Source: Chlorocebus sabaeus (lineage: Eukaryota > Chordata > Mammalia > Primates > Cercopithecidae). From it: a DNA stretch of 64,000 nt. A program made the position numbers and the translations under genes. Each line of letters starts with the position of its first letter. Within the stretch, counting starts at the first letter, position 1. The notes under the pieces were generated by a model, which was not told the DNA's origin, ran no database searches, and worked only from the letters and a program-made list of their open reading frames with translations. Positions 61,801 to 64,000 of this stretch are shown one piece after another. The stretch covers positions 14,689,766-14,753,765 of the forward strand of contig NC_132915.1 of assembly GCF_047675955.1 (NCBI RefSeq), in the 5' to 3' direction.

Positions 61801-62006
61801 TTCTTAGCTATTAGTTACTCTTAGCATGCTCAGTAGGAACATATTTTTATTTTAACTGATTTTAAAAGCTAAAATTTCAGGAAACTCAATGAAGGGCTTC
61901 ATTTAATTGTGTATATTTCTTTTCTACAGACGTACGGGGCATTATTCTGTGAAACAAGTGCCAAAGATGGTTCTAACATAGTGGAAGCTGTTCTGCACCT
62001 TGCTCG
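26379..62006 (+). CDS. RASEF: RASEF, internal exons (Rab GTPase with coiled coil); partial gene
   Basis: RASEF is a large atypical Rab: N-terminal EF-hands, a central self-associating coiled coil, then a C-terminal Rab-type GTPase domain. Fifteen exons in this span join in frame to 561 complete codons without a stop. Assembled codons 1-227 are strongly helical and heptad-rich, 228-381 form an acidic Ser-rich linker, and 382-561 are the GTPase. All five G motifs are visible: GDAAVGKS (404-411), Thr429 in switch I (SATLG), WDTAGQE (451-457, with the catalytic-type Gln456), NKAD (510-513) and ETSAK (544-548). Missing from the window are exon 1 (EF-hands, upstream) and the last exon (C-terminal tail with the prenylatable cysteines, downstream). 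Splice sites are GT-AG except one GC-AG. Identity rests on recalled human RASEF, which this matches almost residue for residue. RASEF is linked to membrane trafficking and has been proposed as a tumour suppressor in uveal melanoma. Confidence 0.96.
26830..26990 (-). repeat. MIR element, antisense
   Basis: Reversed MIR landmarks: GAGACTTTGTGAGCAGGTTA, CTTAATCTCCCTGAGTTC, CTGCATCTTCAAAATGAGGA. It is moderately diverged. Confidence 0.65.
29189..29512 (-). mobile_element. AluY-lineage element with Old World monkey (AluYR) features
   Basis: Antisense Alu at 29200-29501 with the duplication GAGTTCTTCTT at 29189-29199 and 29502-29512. Read in the Alu sense it has CTAGCCGGGCGAGGTGGCGG, GAATGGCGTAAACCCGGGAG, CTCAGATCTGGCCACTGCGC and GGCTCAAGTCTGTAGTCCCA. 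I associate these changes with the cercopithecid AluYR subfamilies rather than human AluY. It is the least-decayed Alu in the window. Confidence 0.9.
29662..29988 (+). mobile_element. Tigger-type (TcMar) DNA transposon, non-autonomous
   Basis: About 327 bp from TAGTCAGGTACCACATCACG to GGAATGCATGACCG, flanked by TA dinucleotides (29660-29661 and 29989-29990), as expected for Tc1/mariner insertion. Internal landmarks: GGTCCCATAAGAATATAATC, AGCCTAGGAGCAATGTGCTA and ACTCTATGATGCTTGCACAA. Confidence 0.8.
30195..30285 (+). CDS. RASEF: RASEF exon 3 (coiled coil)
   Basis: 91 bases between ATTTCAG and GTGAGT. The first base completes the split Arg codon; then 30 codons, [20 protein letters not shown] through KTRKD, ending at a codon boundary. 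It has heptad-like Leu/Met/Ile spacing and high charge, typical of a coiled coil. Confidence 0.95.
30759..31063 (-). mobile_element. MER2-like Tigger element
   Basis: 305 bp with short inverted ends (CAGTC at the start, GACTG at the end) and TA on both sides (30757-30758, 31064-31065). Internal text GTTCCAGGACTCCCCCGC, TACTTACAATACCTAGTG and GCAGATGCAGAACCTGTGGA follows MER2. Orientation is the reverse of the 'CCGTATCCGCGGGTT' form. Confidence 0.85.
31280..31480 (-). repeat. MIR element, antisense
   Basis: Reversed MIR order: TTGCATCCTGGCCCTGATC, AACCCAACCTCTGAGCCTTT, CCATCTCTAAAATGGGATAA, CCACAGTACCTGCAATG. Confidence 0.75.
32150..32460 (+). repeat. L2-like relic
   Basis: A diverged L2 3'-region texture (CCACATGGCTCCCCTCAGCC, CAGTGGCCTTGCTGTGCCTG, TTCTTCTTGATGCCCTCCCC) ending next to the T-run of the following L1. 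The assignment is tentative. Confidence 0.4.
32484..34975 (-). mobile_element. Ancient L1 (L1M-type), antisense, 5'-truncated
   Basis: About 2.5 kb. The + strand starts with the reversed poly(A) (T-run 32484-32505) and 3' UTR, then the complement of ORF2: CATTGCTGAGTAGTATTCCA, GAATATACATGTGCAAGTCT, GATTTCCAGAGTGG, GTTGACCTGAACTACTAC. Many stops and indels are present and no coding capacity remains. A second T-run at 33280-33302 and a 27-base tandem duplication at 33870-33919 interrupt it. Confidence 0.85.
35090..35430 (-). mobile_element. AluY-like element, antisense
   Basis: Antisense Alu at 35104-35416, flanked by GATAAAATATTTCT (35090-35103) and GATAAAGTATTTCT (35417-35430), a 13/14 duplication. 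The AGCTCACTGCAAGCTCTGCC text is AluY-like. Confidence 0.93.
35640..35880 (+). repeat. MIR element with an internal 18-base tandem expansion
   Basis: MIR landmarks (TAATCCTTACAATAGTTA, ATGGAGGCATGGATAAG, CAACTTGCCCAGGCTCCACA) surround about four tandem copies of ACATGGATTATTTAATTT-like units at 35669-35735. The third and fourth units are diverged. Confidence 0.7.
35930..36080 (+). repeat. L2 3'-end fragment
   Basis: The text GTCTCCTCCACTAGAATGCA, TGAGAACATCAGTTTTATTG and TTGGTGATAAGTGAATAT follows the L2 3' tail ('ccactagactgtaagctccatgagg... caataaatgtt'), diverged. Confidence 0.5.
36773..36868 (+). CDS. RASEF: RASEF exon 4 (coiled coil)
   Basis: 96 bases after TTTCCCTTTAG, 32 codons, both boundaries in phase 0: [20 protein letters not shown] to TIKKLRK, then the GTAGGC donor. 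Strongly charged coiled coil. Confidence 0.95.
37002..37366 (-). mobile_element. Alu (AluS-like), antisense
   Basis: Antisense Alu at 37017-37351 with identical GAAAGACCTTCTTTT duplications at 37002-37016 and 37352-37366. The tail is a mixed CTTT/T tract of about 65 bases. Confidence 0.95.
38134..38420 (+). mobile_element. Old Alu (AluJ-like), sense
   Basis: Begins GCTGGGCATGGTGGCTCATA. The right arm is recognisable (GCTGCAGTGTGAGCCATGAT), and the mid-linker is expanded into TAAATAAATTAATTAATT. No clear flanking duplication; divergence is high. Confidence 0.85.
38770..39110 (+). repeat. Two adjacent MIR fragments in opposite orientations
   Basis: 38770-38920 reads as reversed MIR (TTTTAGTTTCTGATCTGTAA, ATGCAATTAATAATAAACTG). 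38925-39110 reads as forward MIR (TTTTAGAGATGAGGACTGAG, AGAGAGGTTAAATAACTTG, AGAGTCACACCGCTAATAAC). They are separate insertions or an inverted pair. Confidence 0.65.
40240..40317 (+). CDS. RASEF: RASEF exon 5 (coiled coil)
   Basis: 78 bases, 26 codons, phase 0 at both ends, after [30 protein letters not shown] to YDLSM, then GTAAGA. Recalled human RASEF differs at the HI pair (RV), a conservative change in a charged helix. Confidence 0.95.
40318..42865 (+). other. RASEF: RASEF intron 5
   Basis: 2.5 kb GT-AG intron with one Alu (41178-41464). The block after the Alu (41480-42475, ending CTCCGTCCACCATCTTGAAC) looks repetitive, but I cannot name it. Nothing is assigned in 40320-41160 or 42480-42860. 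Confidence 0.85.
41163..41479 (-). mobile_element. Alu (AluS-like), antisense
   Basis: Antisense Alu at 41178-41464 between identical AAAATTTCAGTTCTT duplications (41163-41177 and 41465-41479). Confidence 0.95.
42866..42981 (+). CDS. RASEF: RASEF exon 6 (coiled coil)
   Basis: 116 bases after TTATCCAG: 38 codons, [20 protein letters not shown] to [10 protein letters not shown], plus AG of a split Arg codon, then the GTATGA donor. Coiled coil. Confidence 0.95.
43656..43777. repeat. AT-rich palindrome (PATRR-like inverted repeat)
   Basis: 122 bases that fold on themselves. The outer arms begin AAATTCTCAAAACAC on each strand and continue through GAGCCCACATCATATATATA, giving 44 paired positions with one mismatch (G at 43671 against its partner). 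The centre is an imperfectly symmetrical TATATGA-rich region. The outer 26 bases are ordinary unique-looking sequence, so this is a true inverted duplication and not just an AT microsatellite. Confidence 0.9.
44050..44220 (+). repeat. MIR element, sense
   Basis: Good MIR core: TGCCAGGCACTGTCCTGG, CAGGCATTAACTGATCC, ATGTCCATTTTACAGATGGG, GAGTCTCAGAGATGTTCC. Confidence 0.8.
45140..45208 (+). CDS. RASEF: RASEF exon 7 (coiled coil)
   Basis: 69 bases after ATTTTACAG. G completes the split Arg codon, then 22 codons [22 protein letters not shown], then CA of a split Gln codon before GTAAGT. The shortest coiled-coil exon. Confidence 0.95.
45915..46215 (+). repeat. Old LINE-type repeat (L2-like), with ATTC run
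   Basis: Opens with ATTCATTCATTCATTCAAC followed by the common 'gtgccaggcac... gtggaaggcttcctggaggaggtgacg' type of order (TACAGGCCAGGTATGCCAGG; GGAGGAAGTGAGGATTGAGC). The same family seems present at 54560-54720, 57755-58060 and 60380-61470. The family name is from memory. Confidence 0.45.
46255..46420 (+). repeat. MIR-like fragment
   Basis: AGCTTAAATGACTTCTGTTA, GGATTTGAACCCAGATCTGA and CAAGTGTTTACCTGCTACAC follow the MIR 3' half. Confidence 0.65.
46845..46929 (+). CDS. RASEF: RASEF exon 8 (end of coiled coil)
   Basis: 85 bases after TTACTCTGCAG. A completes Gln, then 28 codons [20 protein letters not shown] to FNRSL, ending at a codon boundary before GTATGC. The heptad pattern fades here into the linker. 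Confidence 0.95.
46930..47881 (+). other. RASEF: RASEF intron 8
   Basis: 0.95 kb GT-AG intron. No repeat or regulatory motif recognised, apart from a short old-repeat-like texture at 47180-47260 (GTTTATCATGTAGTAGGAAG). Confidence 0.8.
47882..47970 (+). CDS. RASEF: RASEF exon 9 (Ser-rich linker)
   Basis: 89 bases after TCTTACAG: 29 codons [20 protein letters not shown] to PQPLGYD, then AG of a split Arg before GTATGT. Rich in Ser, Pro and Asn with several S-P pairs, so it is probably disordered and a phosphorylation target (inference). The recalled human residue at the first position is His. Confidence 0.93.
49600..49668 (-). mobile_element. L1 3'-end scrap, antisense
   Basis: TTTATTTTAGATTCGGGGGT, ACATGCACAGATTCGTTATA and GGGTATATTACATAATGCTG match the reversed 3' UTR end of older primate L1 families. 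It is strongly 5'-truncated. Confidence 0.55.
50780..51090 (+). repeat. Ancient L3/CR1-type LINE relic
   Basis: GTGGTTGCCTTTTCCATTTG, CCAGAAATGGACACAGTGTT and ATAGTCTGACCACCTTAGAG follow a characteristic CR1/L3 text ('...cagaactggacacaatactcc...tggtctgacca...'). Strand is given as it reads here; polarity of the LINE itself is not certain. Confidence 0.5.
51329..51563 (+). CDS. RASEF: RASEF exon 10 (acidic linker)
   Basis: 235 bases, the largest exon in the window, after ATTACCAG. G completes Arg, then 78 codons from [20 protein letters not shown] to GDASDTD, ending at a codon boundary before GTAAGC. Composition is dominated by Asp, Glu and Ser with few hydrophobics, as expected for the flexible region between the coiled coil and the GTPase. 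Confidence 0.95.
51564..51867 (+). other. RASEF: RASEF intron 10
   Basis: 304-base GT-AG intron, AT-rich, with a T/A-rich tract before AATAG. No other feature seen. Confidence 0.9.
51868..52005 (+). CDS. RASEF: RASEF exon 11 (acidic/Ser linker)
   Basis: 138 bases, 46 codons, phase 0 at both ends: [20 protein letters not shown] through [15 protein letters not shown] to LSPQ, then GTAGGT. Ser-rich and acidic; it leads straight into the GTPase domain. Confidence 0.95.
52006..52120 (+). other. RASEF: RASEF intron 11 (short)
   Basis: 115-base GT-AG intron ending TTTTCCCCCCAG. One of the shortest spacers in the gene, it keeps exons 10-12 clustered. Confidence 0.92.
52121..52268 (+). CDS. RASEF: RASEF exon 12 (P-loop and switch I start)
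   Basis: 148 bases, 49 codons plus G of a split Gly codon before [21 protein letters not shown] precedes beta-1 (AYKIVLA), the P-loop GDAAVGKS with Lys410/Ser411 in assembled numbering, alpha-1 ([11 protein letters not shown]) and Thr429 of switch I (ENISATLG). All phosphate- and Mg-binding residues expected of a Rab are present. Confidence 0.97.
52400..52437 (+). repeat. TG microsatellite
   Basis: About 18 TG units in a pure run, about 130 bases downstream of the exon 12 donor. Confidence 0.95.
52511..52829 (+). mobile_element. Alu (AluS-like), sense
   Basis: Sense Alu at 52520-52820 with a pure A tail of about 34 bases. Short duplication AGATATCTG / AGATACCTG (52511-52519, 52821-52829; 8/9). 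Several bases are missing from the first arm (TTATGCCTCGGCACTTTGGG). Confidence 0.92.
53463..53690 (+). repeat. Complex TG/TA/CA microsatellite
   Basis: About 230 bases of alternating purine-pyrimidine steps: GTGTGTGT, then TATATACACACACATG, ATACATACATTTATACACAT and CACACACACACACACA. It can adopt Z-DNA and, through its TG and CA halves, a hairpin. Short translated frames across it are artefacts. Confidence 0.9.
53974..54055 (+). CDS. RASEF: RASEF exon 13 (switch I end to switch II)
   Basis: 82 bases after CTTTTCAG. GA completes Gly, then 26 codons [20 protein letters not shown] to DTAGQE, then AG of a split Arg codon. It carries WDTAGQE with the catalytic-type Gln. The exon ends at AAAG before GCAAGT, a non-canonical GC donor; the frame into exon 14 ([10 protein letters not shown]) requires this cut. 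Confidence 0.96.
54056..54061 (+). promoter_or_regulatory. RASEF: GC-type splice donor of RASEF intron 13
   Basis: GAAAG|GCAAGT fits the strong consensus for rare GC-AG introns (AG|GCAAGT). The nearest GT (54060-54061) would add CAA and shift the frame, so the GC cut is the only one that preserves the Rab reading frame. Confidence 0.9.
54560..54720 (+). repeat. Old LINE-type repeat tail (L2-like)
   Basis: CATTCAGTTGTTCAACCCAT, CTGTACCAGGCATTATTCAG, GTGGTGAACAGACAGGCAC and TTCTCTAGCAGAGTGGG follow a common mammalian repeat tail. Confidence 0.5.
55297..55411 (+). CDS. RASEF: RASEF exon 14 (GTPase core)
   Basis: 115 bases. A completes Arg, then 38 codons [20 protein letters not shown] to [10 protein letters not shown], ending at a codon boundary before GTAAGA. 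It covers switch II, alpha-2 and beta-4 (GVLLLYDVT), all typical of Rab proteins. Confidence 0.96.
56670..56966 (+). mobile_element. Old Alu (AluJ-like), sense, short 5' truncation
   Basis: Alu at 56684-56952 lacking about the first 20 bases (starts at CCTGTAATTCCAGCAC). Flanked by AAGGAATCCCAAGG (56670-56683) and AAGGAATCCTAAGG (56953-56966), a 13/14 duplication. Confidence 0.92.
57755..58060 (+). repeat. Old LINE-type repeat (L2-like)
   Basis: CCTATCCTTATGGAGCTTGT, GTTCTAGTAGGGGAGACAGA and GAGACTTGAAGGAGGTG follow the same dispersed text seen at 45915 and 60380. Confidence 0.5.
58470..58580 (+). repeat. MIR fragment, sense
   Basis: Contains TTCATTTTACAGACAGGGAG, ATTGCCTGATCTCACACAGC and CAGTGGGTCC, the conserved MIR core and 3' half. 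Confidence 0.65.
59095..59260 (-). repeat. MIR fragment, antisense
   Basis: Reversed MIR order: TTTGGACCCAGGCCCTGACC, ATGTCTCTGAATTTCAGTTT, TTCTATAAATGGGAAAATG. Confidence 0.65.
59370..59489 (+). CDS. RASEF: RASEF exon 15 (guanine-binding NKAD)
   Basis: 120 bases, 40 codons, phase 0 at both ends, after [28 protein letters not shown] to HFGEKLAM, then GTAAGA. NKAD (assembled 510-513) contacts the guanine base. The recalled human protein has Ile and Thr where this reads Val (NKADV) and Ala (TAAAEG). Confidence 0.96.
60380..61470 (+). repeat. Long old LINE-type repeat (L2-like), fragmented
   Basis: The right-hand part keeps an ordered series (GGTGCAAAGGTCCCGAGGTG, GGAACAGGAGGCATTGAAAG, GATTTGAAGCAGGAGAGTGA, CATGATATCATATGCACTAT) of a dispersed mammalian repeat. 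60380-60530 matches its upstream portion. The middle (60590-60950) resembles an L2 3' region. It could be two or three separate insertions. Confidence 0.45.
61473..61617 (+). repeat. Parent copy of a local 145-bp duplication
   Basis: From CTTTGGTTTCAGCAAACATG to CATTTTTATCTG. It recurs at about 85% identity (by eye) inside the Alu monomer at 62913-63060, in the same orientation, 1.44 kb downstream. Confidence 0.85.
61930..62006 (+). CDS. RASEF: RASEF exon 16 (SAK motif)
   Basis: 77 bases after CTACAG: 25 codons [20 protein letters not shown] to VLHLA, plus CG of a split Arg codon before GTAACG. ETSAK is the G5 motif. The next exon (C-terminal tail, with the Cys-Cys prenylation motif in the recalled human protein) is not within the window. 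Confidence 0.96.
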
Positions 62007-62912
62007 GTAACGTTTGGGAAAATGGATGTAGGACTGAATTTTCGCTTGTTGCATATGTCACATTTCTTGTCCAGAATGTGCAGATAGAATATATGTGGGA
62101 AAACACTCTCTTATCTTTCAGTCATGGTGGGAGAAATAAATATGTGGATATTATAAAAACTGGCAACGTTGCTGTGAACACTGGCAAAATATCTTTACTG
62201 CCAAACAAAAGAGGTGCATCTGAGGTGTCGTTGACATTTCTGAAAAATGTCACCACAAAGTTAATAGTTGACTTGTATGAATCATTTCCAGGAACCAGAT
62301 TTTATACACAAGGGACTATTATGAATACAACTGTCAATTATGATATTTCCCCGGGCAAAAGGGGGGAAAAAACAAAGCAAATGTATGTCATGCCAGTTAG
62401 AAACACTTTGTCAGAATTATTACCTAGGTAATTATTAAGCTAAGGCAATAGTGTTAATAATAAATAACACTTGGGATGTACAATAGAACGAAAATAGCGT
62501 CATTAAAGAACTTGGATATAAATGTATGTGGTTTAATCCTTGAAGTAATTCTTAGGAAATAACATTATACATTAGATTTTTCCCTTCTACCTAGTTTTCT
62601 GCCATAAATGAGAAGATTATTCTTTACTGGCCTAAAGGGATTAAATATCAAAAAAGGAAAAAAATCAAAGTGTACATTACAAAATTCAGAGCAATCATCT
62701 TTAATTGCAGACAAAGTTAAAATATAACTTTAGGCATGTCATTCTTTTTCTGATTATTTGTAAGGTTTTATAAGAATCTTAATTTTAGTATGATAATTGG
62801 CCTCTTCTGCTGGTGAACATTGATAGTTAAAATACTTTGCAATATCTTTAATGCTGTTTTTCAATTAATGACTTAGGGCCGGGTGCAGTGGCCCACACCT
62901 GTAATTCCAGCA

Positions 62913-63060
62913 GATCCCATTGGTTTCAGCAACATGGAGGCTGCTGGATCCAGGAAGGAAAAGTTAGCAGGAAGGAGGACGTGCTAGTTGCTGGCCAAGA
63001 GGAAACAGATTCTTGATGGACACTTAATTCCTGAGTGATTATTTTTATCATTTTTATGAG
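62913..63060 (+). repeat. Copy of 61473-61617 inside the Alu monomer
   Basis: From TTGGTTTCAGCAACATGGAG to CATTTTTATGAG, collinear with the upstream parent with scattered substitutions and small indels. It is not Alu sequence. Confidence 0.85.
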
Positions 63061-63139
63061 AGGCAAGGCAGGAGGATCACTTGAACCCAGGAGTTTGAAA
63101 CTAACTTGGGCAACATAGTGAGACCTTGTCTCTATTATA

Positions 63140-63230
63140 AAAAAATATATATATATATACACACACACACACGTGCACACATACACACATATATATGTAT
63201 GCACACAAACATACACACACACATATACAC
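63140..63230 (+). repeat. TA/CA microsatellite (Alu tail derivative)
   Basis: AAAAAAATATATATATATAC followed by CACACACACACACGTG, CATACACACATATATATG and similar units, ending at the 3' duplication of the Alu monomer. Confidence 0.9.
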
Positions 63231-63559
63231 ATTAATGACTTGGCATTTATAGTGCTTAATAAAATAGAGTTCTATTAATAGAATGTTTGGACTAGGGCCA
63301 CGTGATAAGCTATTGCCCCCACTTAAGAGAATCAGGATATGGACTTCGGGTGTCCTGCTTGGCATTAGTTTGTGGCAGGCTTGGCAGATGCCCTGTATTC
63401 ACACTCAGAGTCTTTGAACATTTCCCTCTTTGACATCAGTCCAGGAAAGATAGCCACCTCCCCCTACAACACTGGAAATCATTTTTGTTTCAAGCAAAAA
63501 CAGTGCTAACCTTGAATGTGCCCTAGCACATTTTTTCCTTTTGCAGTAGGCTGTTTTGT

Positions 63560-63953
63560 GCATCTCTGTAAAGGAATACCCGAGACTGCAATTTATAAAG
63601 AAAATAGGTTTAATTGGTTCATGGGTTCTGCAGTCTTTACAGGAAGCTTAGTGCTGGCATCCGCTTGGCTTCTGGTGAGATCTCAGGGAGCGTTTACTCC
63701 TGGTGGAAGGTGAAGGGGAGCCAGCGTGTCACATGACGATGGAGCGAGGAGTGGGGAGGGGCTACACTCTTTTAAACAACCAGATCTCCTGTGAACTCAG
63801 AGCGAGAACTCACTCATCACAAGGGATGGAGCTCTGCCATTCATGAGAGATCCACCAGCTTGATTCAATACCTCCCACGAGGCCCCACCTCTAACACTGA
63901 AGGTCAGATTTCCACATGAGATTTGGAGGGGACAAACCTCCAAACCATTTCAT
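63560..63953 (-). mobile_element. MST/THE1-type MaLR LTR, antisense
   Basis: Reversed LTR text in order: GGAATACCCGAGACTGCAAT, TTATAAAGAAAATAGGTTTA, CTTCTGGTGAGATCTCAGGG, GAGAACTCACTCATCACAAG, CCTCCCACGAGGCCCCACCT, ACAAACCTCCAAACCATTTC. More diverged than the two other LTRs at 12 and 25.6 kb, nearer MSTA/B than THE1. Confidence 0.8.
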
Positions 63954-64000
63954 CTTTTAAAAGAAAAAAAAGCAAATATTTGAACACTCATACATTCAAC

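Larger units (their letters stand above)
59490..61929 (+). other. RASEF: RASEF intron 15
   Basis: 2.4 kb GT-AG intron ending TTTCTTTTCTACAG. An old LINE-like block occupies about 60380-61470, and 61473-61617 is the apparent parent of a copy at 62913-63060. Nothing is assigned in 59495-60375 or 61625-61925. Confidence 0.85.
62864..63241 (+). mobile_element. Alu left monomer (FLAM-like) interrupted by a non-Alu segment
   Basis: A single insertion bounded by identical ATTAATGACTT duplications (62864-62874 and 63231-63241). Inside are: the Alu 5' end (62877-62912, GGCCGGGTGCAGTGGCCCAC to CCAGCA), a foreign segment (62913-63060), the rest of the left monomer (63061-63139) and an A-rich tail turned into TA/CA microsatellite. 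About ten Alu bases (the CTTTGGGAGG region) are missing at the junction. No right monomer is present. Confidence 0.85.
62007..64000 (+). other. RASEF: RASEF intron 16 (5' part)
   Basis: Begins GTAACG and runs off the window. It has an Alu left monomer with an insertion (62875-63230) and an MST/THE1 LTR (63560-63953). 62007-62860 and 63245-63555 are unique-looking. An open frame of about 140 codons at 62000-62431 is out of register with the GTPase frame and is taken as chance. Confidence 0.8.

Noticed and set aside
62000..62431. Open frame of about 143 codons beginning at the end of RASEF exon 16
   Set aside because: It starts at TTG, is out of register with the GTPase frame (which needs CTT GCT CG|), reads across a good GTAACG donor and has no recognisable domain. 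Most likely chance.
62007..64000. Search for the last RASEF exon (C-terminal tail)
   Set aside because: No acceptor followed by an A- or G-starting frame encoding a Lys-rich tail and Cys-Cys end was seen; it must lie beyond base 64000.
1..64000. Prokaryote-type systems (CRISPR arrays, operons, phage, toxin-antitoxin) or a new multi-gene system
   Set aside because: Spliced exons, Alu, L1, MIR and LTR content make this ordinary primate intron-exon DNA; no regularly spaced repeats or gene clusters exist.

Overview
The window is nuclear DNA from a catarrhine primate, most likely an Old World monkey (macaque/baboon type). The whole span is one protein-coding gene read on the + strand. Fifteen exons, all in register, encode the coiled-coil region, the acidic/serine-rich linker and nearly all of the Rab-type GTPase domain of RASEF (RAS and EF-hand domain containing). 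The Alu at 29200-29501 carries sequence features I associate with the AluYR lineage of cercopithecids, which is the main reason for placing the genome there rather than in a hominoid.

Layout. Bases 1-26378 are the 3' part of a long first intron; the GC-rich exon 1 (EF-hands) must lie upstream. This intron carries the most striking element: a full-length LINE-1 in the sense orientation (about 5222-11408), with a complete 5' UTR, an intact 338-codon ORF1, a 63-base spacer, an intact 1275-codon ORF2, a G-rich 3' UTR and a poly(A) tail. It sits inside the A-rich tail of an older Alu, whose target-site duplication now flanks the Alu-L1 pair. The rest of the intron holds Alus, MaLR LTRs (THE1/MST/MLT1), hAT and MIR/L2 relics and AT-rich DNA in which I recognise nothing.

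From 26379 to 62006 lie RASEF exons 2-16 (numbering inferred). Their assembled reading frame is 561 complete codons with no stop or frameshift. The first eight exons, up to about 46.9 kb, encode the coiled coil. The exons between 47.9 and 52.0 kb encode a Ser/Asp/Glu-rich linker. The last five exons encode the GTPase core with all five G motifs. One intron in the GTPase domain uses a GC-AG splice pair. The last exon (about 34 C-terminal residues plus 3' UTR, from memory of the human protein) lies beyond base 64000.

The introns contain eleven recognisable Alu or Alu-monomer copies, a 2.5 kb antisense ancient L1, two Tigger-type DNA transposons flanked by TA, and many MIR/L2 fragments. They also hold a 122-bp AT-rich palindrome at 43.7 kb and a 145-bp local duplication lodged inside an Alu left monomer at 62.9 kb. 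I see no RNA gene, CRISPR array, second protein-coding gene or undescribed multi-gene system. The observations worth follow-up are the coding-intact L1 and its nested context, the GC-AG intron, the palindrome, the templated insertion, and a possible hAT-transposase relic near 14.4 kb.
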